Position numbers and translations under genes: made by a program
Source: Macrostomum hystrix
Lineage: Eukaryota; Platyhelminthes; Macrostomidae
NCBI GenBank assembly: GCA_950097015.1
Contig: CATNEN010000034.1
Location: 3,577,001-3,641,000, forward strand
DNA length: 64,000 nt
Direction: 5' to 3'
Part shown: one piece after another, positions 37,601 to 42,689 of the stretch
Layout of the letters: the number at the start of each line of letters is the position of its first letter
How positions within the stretch are numbered: the stretch's first letter is position 1
The notes under the pieces: generated by a model
The model's database searches: none
Told to the model about the DNA's origin: nothing
Seen by the model: only the letters and a program-made list of their open reading frames with translations

Positions 37601-40600
37601 TATAGCAGAAGATTGGCTCACTGATTGTCATGGCGCCATTGAGTCGGCAGATGCGGTCGAGTCATTAACTATTCATCACCCAATTGGATGAACCCGCTGA
37701 ATATTATACCAGCTAAGGCTCACCTGAGCTCAACTCCTTTCACATTGAAATTTGAGATTGTTTTTTTAAGAGGCAACTTAATTGAATTATTTTGGATTCT
37801 TCCATTACAAACAGTGCCGTAAAGAACTCGTGATTTTCTCTTTTTTACAAGCGAGGAGGCAGTTCTGCTGAGCACACACAGACACAAAATCACTGATAAT
37901 TCCCAATCACTGAAAAATCACAATCAGAAAGATCTAACCAATCGCTAAAGAATCCCAATCACTGAAGAATCCCTATCACAGAAGAATCCCTATCACAGAA
38001 GAATCCCAATCACTGAAGAATCCCAATCACTGAAGAATCCCAATTACTGAAGAATCCCAATCACTGAAGAATCCCAATCACTGAAGAATCCCATTCACTG
38101 AAGAATCCCATTCACTGAAGAATCCCATTCACTGAAGAATCCCAATCACTGAAGAATCCCATTCACTGAAGAATCCCATTCACTGAAGAATCCCAATCAC
38201 TGAAGAATCCCAATCACTGAAGAATCCCTATCACTGAAGAATCCCATTCACTGAAGAATCCCAATCACTGAAGAATCCCAATCACTGAAGAATCCCTATC
38301 ACTGAAGAGTCCCAATCACTGACGAATCCCAATCACTGACGAATCCCAATCACTGACGAATCCCAATCACTGAAGAATCCCAATCACTGAAGAATCCCAA
38401 TCACTGAAGAATCCCAATCACTGAAGAATCCCAATCACTGAATAATCCCAGTCACTGAAGTAACCCAATCACTGAAGAATCCCATTCACTGAAGTATCCC
38501 AATCACTGAAGAATCCCAATCACTGAAGAATCCCAATCACTGAAGAATCCCAATCACTGAAGAATCCCAATCACTGAAGAATCCCAATCACTGACGAATC
38601 CCAATCACTGACGAATCCCAATCACTGAAGAATCCCAATCACTGAAGAATCCCTATCACTGAAGAGTCCCAATCACTGACGAATCCCAATCACTGACGAA
38701 TCCCAATCACTGACGAATCCCAATCACTGAAGAATCCCAATCACTGAAGAATCCCAATCACTGAAGAATCCCTATCACTGAAGAGTCCCAATCACTGACG
38801 AATCCCAATCACTGACGAATCCCAATCACTGACGAATCCCAATCACTGAAGAATCCCAATCACTGAAGAATCCCAATCACTGACGAATCCCAATCACTGA
38901 AGAATCCCAATCACTGAATAATCCCAGTCACTGAAGTAACCCAATCACTGAAGAATCCCATTCACTGAAGTATCCCAATCACTGAAGAATCCCAATCACT
39001 GAAGAATCCCAATCACTGAAGAATCCCAATCACTGAAGAATCCCAATCACTGAAGAATCCCAATCACTGACGAATCCCAATCACTGAAGAATCCCAATCA
39101 CTGAAGAATCCCAATCACTGACGAATCCCAATCACTGACGAATCCCAATCACTGAAGAATCCCAATCACTGACGAATCCCAATCACTGAAGAATCCCAAT
39201 CACTGAAGAATCCCAATCACTGACGAATCCCAATCACTGAAGAATCCCAATCACTGAAGAATCCCAATCACTGAAGAATCCCAATCACTGAAGAATCCCA
39301 ATCACTGAAGAATCCCAATCACTGAAGAATCCCAATCACTGAAGAATCCCAATCACTGAAGAATCCCAATCACTGAAGAATCCCAATCACTGAAGAATCC
39401 CAATCACTGAAGAATCCCAATCACTGACGAATCCCAATCACTGACGAATCCCAATCACTGAAGAATCTCAATCACTGAAGAATCCCATTCACTGAAGAAT
39501 CCCAATCACTGAAGAATCCCAATCACTGAAGAATCCCAATCACTGAAGAATCCCAATCACTGAAGAATCCCAATCACTGAAGAATCCCAATCACTGAAGA
39601 ATCCCAATCACTGAAGAATCCCAATCACTGACGAATCCCAATCACTGACGAATCCCAATCACTGAAGAATCTCAATCACTGAAGAATCCCATTCACTGAA
39701 GAATCCCAATCACTGAAGAATCCCAATCACTGAAGAATCCCAATCACTGAAGAATCCCAATCACTGAAGAATCCCAATCACTGAAGTAACCCAATCACTG
39801 AAGAATCCCAATCACTGAAGTAACCCAATCACTGAAGAATCCCAATCACTGAAGAATCCCAATCACTGAAGAATCCCAATCACTGAAGTAACCCAATCAC
39901 TGAAGAATCCCATTCACTGAAGTATCCCAATCACTGAAGAATCCCAATCACTGAAGAATCCCAATCACTGAAGAATCCCAATCACTGACGAATCCCAATC
40001 ACTGACGAATCCCAATCACTGACGAATCCCAATCACTGACGAATCCCAATCACTGACGAATCCCAATCACTGACGAATCCCAATCACTGAAGAATCCCAA
40101 TCACTGACGAATCCCAATCACTGACGAATCCCAATCACTGACGAATCCGAATCACTGACGAATCCCAATCACTGAAGAATCCCAATCACTGACGAATCCC
40201 AATCACTGAAGAATCCCAATCACTGACGAATCCCAATCACTGACGAATCCCAATCACTGACGAATCCGAATCACTGACGAATCCCAATCACTGAAGAATC
40301 CCAATCACTGAAGAATCCCAATCACAAAAAATACAATGCAGGGCCTCAACTTTCAAGTAAAAAATCGGCAACCCTTCCTCCCCACCCCAACGCCACCCCA
40401 GGAGATGACATCACAGTGACCCTTACTCCCCACCCCAACGCCACCCCAGGAGATGACATCACAGTGACCCTTCCTCCCCACCCCAACGCCACCCCAGGAG
40501 ATGACATCACAGTGACCCTTACTCCCCACCCCAACGCCACCCCAGGAGATGACATCACAGTGACCCTTCCTCCCCACCCCAACGCCACCCCAGGAGATGA

Positions 40601-41243
40601 CATCATAGTGATCGTGGCGTCCGCCTCGGTGGTCTCCGTGCTCATTATCGCCACATGCGTCATGTTCGCCGCTGTTGTGCGCGTGCGCAGACTTCGCCGA
40701 GGTCAGCGCCAGCTCCGAAGCACGCGAGAAAACAAATTGTCAACGCTTCCCATACCGGCCAATGAAGATTGCATCATTCAGCAAGCTGGAAGTGGACAGC
40801 AACAGCAGCAGCAGCAGCAGCAGCAGCAAAATCAACAGAGGCAGCAGAATCAGCAAGCAATGTGCTTCTTGCTTCCAAGTCCTCAAGTTCCAACTTGCGA
40901 GCAGCTCCTACTTCATCAGCAAGCTCTGCCCACCTGCAATTCTCCACTGCTACCGCAGCAGCAGCAGCAGCAGCAGCAGCAGATTTTATTGCGACCGATC
41001 TTGACTCGCTCCACATCCGCAACACTGGGCGGAGGCGCCGCTTCGCCGCAGGGCTCCATCCAGTCGTCCTCGGACACGCCTAGCGGCTACGCCACAGTCA
41101 GCAACAGCAGCGGCGGCACTGTTCGATTCAGCCAGTTCAGCGACATGTACTTTTATTCGCCAAACTCGTGTCCAATCAGGCCCGGATTGGAGGGCGTCTC
41201 CGAGGAGCCCGGATACACGCCGAGAGGAGTGTCCTTTGTTTGA
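7135..41243 (+). CDS. EVA-1/EVA1C-like SUEL-lectin transmembrane receptor, 7 exons (gene span)
   Basis: Exons 7135-7294, 23924-24156, 24869-24983, 27535-27828, 28324-28482, 29302-29400 and 40342-41243 join in phase (1,0,1,1,1,1) to 1962 nt, 653 residues. Order seen: signal peptide (about 1-22); first SUEL/galactose-binding lectin domain (about 64-167); second SUEL domain (about 174-267), each opening with LLLC and closing with an aromatic/hydrophobic-Y-x-C motif; a polar linker; five 16-residue repeats with NAT sequons (364-443); one transmembrane helix (about 444-466) followed by a basic stop-transfer RVRRLRR; and a cytoplasmic tail with two polyglutamine runs. Two SUEL domains plus one membrane span is the EVA-1/EVA1C layout; those proteins act as co-receptors in axon guidance. 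I do not see the FAM176/EVA1 cytoplasmic domain, so orthology is inferred, not shown. All introns are filled with tandem repeats, the first being 16.6 kb. There is no internal stop. Product confidence is moderate, exon structure fairly high. Confidence 0.72.
7345..8531. repeat. 21-bp minisatellite, receptor intron 1
   Basis: About 56 copies of a 21-bp unit with core GATTCAGGATCTGTAGCTT; the common alternative is GTGATTTGA. Begins ~50 bp after the exon 1 donor. Read as protein it gives the false 378-codon plus frame. Confidence 0.95.
8532..9486 (+). other. Receptor intron 1 spacer with an 18-bp palindrome
   Basis: Non-coding. An 18-bp perfect palindrome CGCATTACCGGTAATGCG is at 8608-8625. An acceptor-like TTTCTCTTGCAG at about 9160-9173 leads to only 18 open codons. 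Confidence 0.4.
9487..9770 (-). mobile_element. tRNA-derived SINE, copy 2
   Basis: The most complete head: on the minus strand GGGTCAGTGGCAGAATG (very close to the tRNA-Gly 5' part GGTTCAGTGGTAGAAT), followed by a GAGCTCG B-box remnant. The body contains GAGGCCACATTCATTTGGGG and GAGGGCCGACCTCCAAGGCA. The 3' end is near GCCTCCTCGCTGGCTGC. Confidence 0.8.
9785..10070. repeat. Irregular GAGAGTWGA-type repeat, receptor intron 1
   Basis: Degenerate purine-rich tandem repeat built of GAGAGTTGAGAGTAGA and GATTAGA words of 7-9 bp; it starts directly after SINE copy 2. Confidence 0.85.
10071..10854 (+). other. Receptor intron 1 spacer
   Basis: About 780 bp of non-coding DNA; overlapping frames on both strands lack splice sites or recognisable domains. 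Confidence 0.35.
10855..11930. repeat. 21-bp minisatellite, receptor intron 1
   Basis: About 51 copies of a 21-bp unit with core GTTATTGATTACACAACTGT; frequent A-to-G variant (ACGCAACTG). Its 324-codon frame (VVIDYTT repeats) is the array. Confidence 0.95.
11931..13189 (+). other. Receptor intron 1 spacer with a GC-rich segment and TATA-like box
   Basis: The segment 12560-13050 is clearly GC-richer than its flanks. It contains ACCTATAAAATGG at 12861-12873 and, 88 bp later, an ATG (12952) with 14 codons before a possible donor AGAA/GTGAGA. It could be an internal promoter with a first exon, but the phase (2) does not match receptor exon 2 (1). Confidence 0.22.
13190..17830. repeat. 4.6-kb purine-rich satellite, 32-bp unit made of two 16-bp halves
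   Basis: The unit is GGAGATCGGGAGAATA plus TAAGCTGGGAAGAATA, two related 16-mers; extra single halves (TAAGATGGGAAGAATA) occur throughout. A rare variant (TATAAAATGGG) sits near 13680, 14433, 15473 and 16225. The intervals of ~752, ~1040 and ~752 bp are multiples of 16, so higher-order units are duplicated. The 1717-codon minus-strand frame is the array read through, with all three frames open. Confidence 0.97.
17831..18597 (+). other. Receptor intron 1 spacer
   Basis: 17831-18110 is a decaying purine-rich fringe of the 32-bp satellite. 18111-18597 is mixed sequence with a short CAG run at 18201; no exon recognised. Confidence 0.35.
18598..19060. repeat. Two adjoining 24-bp minisatellites, receptor intron 1
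   Basis: 18598-18825 has the core TCCCACACTCTCCACCTGTT; 18826-19060 has the core CCCACTCCCACAACTGTCTC. Both are 24 bp and share the TGTyTCTG end, so the second looks derived from the first. Confidence 0.93.
19061..19664 (+). other. Receptor intron 1 spacer with a (CTG)n tract
   Basis: A CTG microsatellite of about 14 repeats lies at 19570-19613. A 117-codon plus frame (19277-19630) starts at an ATG and ends in the cysteine run of the CTG tract; no domain and no family, so not called. Confidence 0.5.
19665..19970 (-). mobile_element. tRNA-derived SINE, copy 3
   Basis: Minus orientation, with the longest 3' end: GCGGGTCAAGTGTCACC, then AAATGATGTGCCATTG and CCGCAGTCCTCC, an extension shared with copy 4. 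The head is degraded beyond GCTGAGCTCAATGACG. Confidence 0.8.
20201..20302 (+). pseudogene. Exon-like 33-codon segment with an in-frame stop
   Basis: After TTACCCAG, 33 codons are open (FIEQLNPVKSKLRILETNV, QQEICLLRLKNNAL) to TGA at 20300; the frame then reads on for ten residues (AQFEQYNKL) to TTG/GTAGGC, a usable donor. The heptad-like leucines suggest a coiled coil. It could be a decayed exon or a chance frame. Not recognised. Confidence 0.22.
20303..20989 (+). other. Receptor intron 1 spacer
   Basis: About 690 bp. Mutually overlapping frames on both strands (20327-20906) carry no domain or splice support. Confidence 0.35.
20990..21885. repeat. 17-bp AT-rich minisatellite, receptor intron 1
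   Basis: About 50 imperfect copies of CTAATCTATCAATCAAT with variants CAATCATT, CAAGCAAT and CAATAAAT; interspersed ATTCTATC joints mark block duplications. Confidence 0.92.
21886..22639 (+). other. Receptor intron 1 spacer
   Basis: GC-richer stretch around 22000-22330, with no recognisable exon despite a 64-codon frame; AT-rich afterwards. Confidence 0.35.
22640..22985 (+). repeat. G/T-rich irregular repeat with G-runs, receptor intron 1
   Basis: Irregular 15-25-bp units of the type GTTGACGTGTTTTGGGGG. Many runs of four to seven G within 350 bp on the transcribed-sense strand, so the RNA could form G-quadruplexes. Confidence 0.8.
22986..23629 (+). other. Receptor intron 1 spacer
   Basis: AT-rich, 640 bp; nothing recognised. 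Confidence 0.4.
23630..23850. repeat. 14-bp minisatellite just before receptor exon 2
   Basis: About 15 copies of AGCGGATGGTAGGG, nearly perfect, ending ~75 bp before the exon 2 acceptor. Confidence 0.95.
23924..24156 (+). CDS. SUEL receptor exon 2: first half of lectin domain 1
   Basis: The acceptor CCTTGCAG precedes 233 nt open in phase 1. It encodes the SUEL hallmark series ELLLC, then LSCPAGSSIAVSSAHFGQ (the C-x-G-x-x-I-x-V-x-x-A-x-F/Y-G strand pattern), an AC and a TNKTCEVPDAV segment. It ends GTGAAG/GTGAGA in phase 0. The 14-bp array at 23630-23850 ends about 75 bp before the exon. Confidence 0.75.
24228..24450. repeat. ~34-bp tandem repeat, receptor intron 2
   Basis: Five to six imperfect copies containing AATGTACATATGCGTCT and AACTTTCTACCCC. 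It is the private array of this 712-bp intron; the remaining part (24451-24868) shows nothing else. Confidence 0.85.
24869..24983 (+). CDS. SUEL receptor exon 3: second half of lectin domain 1
   Basis: Starts after CCAAG in phase 0 and encodes MLSGRCAGRTDCQL, a DLGG-x-x-CG turn and the closing strand FLSFKYVCQP, which completes the first SUEL domain. The donor is CCAG/GTGAGG, phase 1. The family keeps this domain at about 90 residues with paired cysteines, as here. Confidence 0.75.
24984..25924 (+). other. Receptor intron 3, first part
   Basis: About 940 bp with overlapping frames on both strands (25253-25827) that lack splice agreement with exon 3; no domain recognised. Confidence 0.35.
25940..26048. 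repeat. 51-bp tandem duplication, receptor intron 3
   Basis: TTGATGAGTCACTGACATCT starts at 25941 and again at 25992, with a partial third copy at 26042; each copy includes TTGGGATATCATAGATAATT. The partial copy runs directly into SINE copy 4. Confidence 0.9.
26068..26345 (+). mobile_element. tRNA-derived SINE, copy 4 (plus orientation)
   Basis: The only plus-strand copy, 5'-truncated: it begins near the B box (AAGCTCGATTCC, close to the consensus GGTTCGATTCC), then the body GAGGCCACATTCATTTGGGT, and the full 3' extension (AAATGATGTGCCATTG, CCGCAGCCTTCC). Confidence 0.82.
26346..26937 (+). other. Receptor intron 3, second part
   Basis: About 590 bp of AT-rich DNA. A 22-codon frame from ATG 26817 is too short to call. 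Nothing else recognised. Confidence 0.35.
26938..27492. repeat. 12-bp minisatellite just before receptor exon 4
   Basis: About 46 copies of CTATCCTGTAGT with C/T and A/G variants; ends ~42 bp before the exon 4 acceptor. Because 12 is a multiple of 3 it keeps four frames open, giving false 178-237-codon frames. Confidence 0.95.
27535..27828 (+). CDS. SUEL receptor exon 4: complete lectin domain 2
   Basis: The acceptor CACTTGCACAG opens in phase 1, giving LHSLLLCSG, then LIQCSHGERLTIVYSRLTR (the C-x-x-G-x-x-L-x-I-x-x-S pattern), KCPD, AAC, AICGKEEGSCAI and the closing FVVYAC. The whole second SUEL domain is in one exon, whereas the first is split over two. It ends TGCG/GTGAGC, phase 1. The 12-bp array at 26938-27492 ends about 42 bp before the exon. 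Confidence 0.75.
27838..28150. repeat. 38-bp minisatellite, receptor intron 4
   Basis: About eight copies of a 38-bp unit with TTTATCCAGCAGTCCCTCCA and CTGAAATGACCCAATG. It starts about 10 bp after the exon 4 donor. Confidence 0.93.
28195..28258. repeat. 26-bp tandem repeat, receptor intron 4
   Basis: Two and a half copies of a unit containing GGATAGCAGTGTTAGGATAT, ~65 bp before the exon 5 acceptor. Confidence 0.85.
28324..28482 (+). CDS. SUEL receptor exon 5: polar linker
   Basis: The acceptor TTGTCTCCAG is followed by 159 nt in phase 1, open throughout, ending AATG/GTGAGT in phase 1. It encodes a hydrophilic, proline-, serine- and glutamine-bearing linker with no recognisable domain. Inclusion rests on good splice sites and phase agreement on both sides. 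Confidence 0.65.
28505..29250. repeat. 21/22-bp minisatellite, receptor intron 5
   Basis: About 34 copies with core GAGATTCCACAGTTTAGACA; copies with GTTT are 22 bp and with GTT 21 bp, and CACTGAG alternates with CAGTGAG. It fills nearly the whole 819-bp intron. Confidence 0.95.
29302..29400 (+). CDS. SUEL receptor exon 6: serine-rich linker
   Basis: The acceptor TTGTTTATCAG precedes 99 nt in phase 1, ending GACGAGA/GTAAGC in phase 1. It encodes a Gln-, Ser- and Lys-rich linker with a run of five serines. Low complexity, no domain. Phase agrees with exon 5 and exon 7. Confidence 0.6.
29401..29784 (+). other. Receptor intron 6, 5' part
   Basis: About 380 bp of non-coding sequence between exon 6 and the 17-bp satellite. 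Overlapping frames on both strands have no domain. Confidence 0.4.
29785..32245. repeat. 17-bp satellite, block A, receptor intron 6
   Basis: About 145 copies of AATCCCAATCACTGAAG with variants CAGTC, CATTC, GACG, TAAG. A diagnostic variant (CACTTAAGTATC) recurs near 30139, 30887 and 31601, i.e. 748 and 714 bp apart, exactly 44 and 42 units, so large blocks were duplicated. Confidence 0.97.
32246..32739 (+). other. Receptor intron 6 spacer
   Basis: About 490 bp without a supported feature. Confidence 0.4.
32740..33560. repeat. Irregular TATGGTATATC-type repeat, receptor intron 6
   Basis: Composed of TATGGTATATCATATGGTAT-like words of 10-11 bp with CATGCGG variants. Many CATATG self-complementary cores. 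Reads as false MVYSMVYH-type frames. Confidence 0.9.
33668..33804 (+). CDS. Candidate alternative terminal exon inside receptor intron 6
   Basis: A strong polypyrimidine tract and acceptor (CCCTCCATCTCTTTCAG) are followed by 45 codons in phase 1 to a TGA at 33802-33804. A second in-phase acceptor (CTGTCGCAG) is at 33745. Joined to exon 6 it would give a secreted form ending without the stalk or membrane helix. It is not conserved with anything I know. A chance frame remains possible. Confidence 0.25.
33805..34184 (+). other. Receptor intron 6 spacer
   Basis: About 380 bp, AT-rich, nothing recognised. Confidence 0.4.
34185..35231 (+). repeat. 20-bp satellite, G-rich orientation (left arm of inverted pair)
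   Basis: About 52 copies of TAGGGCAGAGGGTAGATAGG (plus strand) with variants GCAGAAGG, GCAGATGG, TTGG. The same satellite lies inverted at 35712-36381. Confidence 0.95.
35232..35711 (+). other. Spacer between inverted satellites
   Basis: 480 bp of unique sequence forming the loop between the inverted arrays; it carries the exon-like segment at 35308-35409. Confidence 0.5.
35308..35409 (+). CDS. Exon-like 33-codon segment in the loop of the inverted satellites
   Basis: After GGCCTGATTGCAG, 33 codons read in phase 0 to TAA at 35407 (MSEFHSEDNIKVLAAQPEVM then LWELMKKLD). Composition is coding-like and the other two frames are closed. The phase does not match receptor exon 6 (phase 1), so it would belong to another transcript. 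Not recognised. Confidence 0.3.
   Translation, partial: AQSFMSEFHSEDNIKVLAAQPEVMLWELMKKLD
35712..36381 (-). repeat. 20-bp satellite, inverted copy (right arm)
   Basis: About 33 copies of CCTATCTACCCTCTCCCCTA on the plus strand. Its reverse complement TAGGGGAGAGGGTAGATAGG differs from the left-arm unit by one base in 20. Confidence 0.95.
36382..37069 (+). other. Receptor intron 6 spacer
   Basis: About 690 bp without a supported feature. Confidence 0.4.
37070..37310. repeat. ~33-bp repeat carrying eight CCAATCA boxes
   Basis: Imperfect units CCCTGACCAATCAGAGAATA + GCAAGTCATTCCA. Seven CCAATCA boxes in the units and flanks plus one at ~37302 (TGACCAATCAAC). ACCAATCAG is a close match to the NF-Y consensus. 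Enhancer function is only a possibility. Confidence 0.75.
37311..37849 (+). other. Receptor intron 6 spacer
   Basis: About 540 bp, AT-rich, nothing recognised. Confidence 0.4.
37850..37886 (-). mobile_element. SINE fragment at the edge of a satellite
   Basis: GCGAGGAGGCAGTTCTG and GAGCACACACAGACAC match the distal part of the four SINE copies. It ends exactly where the second 17-bp satellite block begins. Confidence 0.6.
37888..40326. repeat. 17-bp satellite, block B, receptor intron 6
   Basis: About 143 copies of the same AATCCCAATCACTGAAG unit as block A, in the same orientation, 5.6 kb away. The variant CCCTATCACTGAAGAGTCCC recurs at 38294, 38651 and 38770 (357 and 119 bp, 21 and 7 units). 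The array ends 15 bp before the exon 7 splice acceptor. Confidence 0.97.
40342..41243 (+). CDS. SUEL receptor exon 7: sequon stalk, transmembrane helix, polyQ tail
   Basis: The acceptor AATGCAG is in phase 1. It encodes five 16-residue repeats ending in DDITV, then a hydrophobic helix (ASVVSVLIIATCVMFAAVV) and a basic RVRRLRR stop-transfer. The tail of about 185 residues has Q11 near residue 506, Q9 near 560 and a Ser/Gly-rich end terminating in SFV. The last three residues could be a PDZ-type ligand (hydrophobic C-terminus), an inference only. A possible alternative donor lies at 40701/40702 just after the membrane helix. Confidence 0.68.
40371..40610 (+). repeat. Coding 48-bp minisatellite in the receptor stalk (5 copies)
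   Basis: Five tandem 48-bp units, each encoding 16 residues with the core HPNATPGDDI. The third residue alternates Pro, Thr, Pro, Thr, Pro, so the array looks like amplification of a 96-bp dimer. Each unit supplies one NAT N-glycosylation sequon in the juxtamembrane ectodomain. The last unit differs (DDIIV). Confidence 0.9.
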
Positions 41244-41325
41244 GCTTTATATTGCTCAGAAAGTATAGAGATTTAGGGATTTGGCTATCAACATCGAAGG
41301 CGTGTACATAGTATCGACCAATCAC

Positions 41326-41331
41326 AATAAA
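41326..41331 (+). terminator. Poly(A) signal of the SUEL receptor gene
   Basis: A canonical AATAAA lies 83 nt after the stop codon of exon 7, in CACAATAAAGAC. It defines a short 3' untranslated region for the polyQ-tail form. Confidence 0.55.
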
Positions 41332-42213
41332 GACAGAATAATCTGAAGTGCGTCTATAAATAGCATTTTGTTATTGTTATCGTTATTGAAGAAAGAAAAT
41401 TTTAATGAATACGGCCCCTTCTCTGACCTTCTTATTGTCAAATATTAAACCTCCTAATAACTAATGACTAAGCTCTCGTGCTGATTGTGACCATAATTAA
41501 TCGCCCAGTGTAATGATAATAATTTAATTTTTCCTACCAAATTATATTACTTATGAGCTTAAAAGTTATACTTCGACTGCCATTTATACACTAAAGTGAA
41601 TTTGAGACCATGCATTGTTGCATTCTTTTGCTAGCCATTTGATGTATTGCTATAAATAATGTTTGATGTTTCTGTTCAATATAAATTCCATATCAAAAAC
41701 GCAGCACGCGTGTTTATGTTAGAATTTTCTTTCTAAGCAATGCACCGATCGGATGATAATAATGATATAGCTTTTGAGAAAACACTGTTTGGTAAGCTGC
41801 ATTTTTACTTTAACTAAAAATTCAATATTTTTAAAACTGTTTTTGTAATCAACGTACATTAAAGTACATACATACCAAAAGTACATTTGGCATAAAAAGT
41901 ACATAAGTGTCATTAAGTACATTTCATCATAAAAGTACATTTGAGACAAAAGTAAATTCCATCCAAAAGGTTTCAGTAAAATTCCGATAATCTTCCGAAT
42001 CCCGATAAGCTTTTGCGATTAACCGAAAAAAATACAGCTCTACGATCGCACTCAATAAAGACCCAATCAATAAGGACGGATGAAGTGCAGAAGCCACAGA
42101 GAGACAGAAAGAGTAAAAGAATCGGTTGAAATAAAGAAAGTTTGAGGAATCAAACTTTCGTAGTGTGAAACACGAGCACAAGTTAATTAATTGTCTGCCT
42201 TCTCTCTACTCAG
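41332..42213 (+). other. Downstream region of the receptor gene
   Basis: About 880 bp AT-rich sequence after the poly(A) signal. It contains degenerate AAAGTACAT words (41860-41945). Would be an intron if the alternative tail exon is used. Confidence 0.4.
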
Positions 42214-42467
42214 TGTTCAGCGAACACCAGAATTCCACACCGAGCACAGACTGTGCCGTGTCAGTTGACCGCGAAATCCAATTCAAACTCGACACTCAGG
42301 AGGGACTCGGGCCGCCCCCCCATCGCTACTCTCCACTAAACCCCCCGGCGAGTGCAAGAGTCCCCCCCAGCCTGATTGATCTGCCGACCAGGACCAGAGA
42401 CCAAGTCTTCCAAGCTGACTTTTTACAAATGTGTATTGCAATATATATACGGGTACATATAGCATAA
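42214..42467 (+). CDS. Candidate alternative terminal exon (alternative cytoplasmic tail of the SUEL receptor)
   Basis: The good acceptor CTTCTCTCTACTCAG is followed by 254 nt open in phase 1, GC-richer than its surroundings. It encodes a hydrophilic segment with DREIQFKLDTQEG, then proline-rich PPPHRYSPLNPP and RVPPSLIDLPTRT. The phase fits exon 6, and also an internal donor GAG/GTCAGC of exon 7 at 40701, right after the transmembrane helix. The second join would replace the polyQ tail with a shorter proline-rich tail. Alternatively it belongs to an unknown gene. No AATAAA follows closely. I do not recognise the protein sequence. Confidence 0.4.
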
Positions 42468-42689
42468 GTATGTATGCGGGTATCGCTGCGGTGAAAGGGC
42501 GCATGCTTCACCGGTTTCAATCTCAGTTTTATTTTTGATTGACCGAGCGACTAATTTTAGTTTTAAAAAGTAAAAGTCTGCACTCTGTAAACACATTGCC
42601 ATCTACCACTGCAGCATAGTTTATGATGATACGCTATCAGGTCTGAATATCCAAAGCAGAAAAATGCGGTCTAAAGCTGTAGTTTACAG

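Noticed and set aside
29785-40326. CRISPR array
   Set aside because: Regular short repeats, but there are no unique spacers: units abut directly. The setting is an intron of an animal gene.
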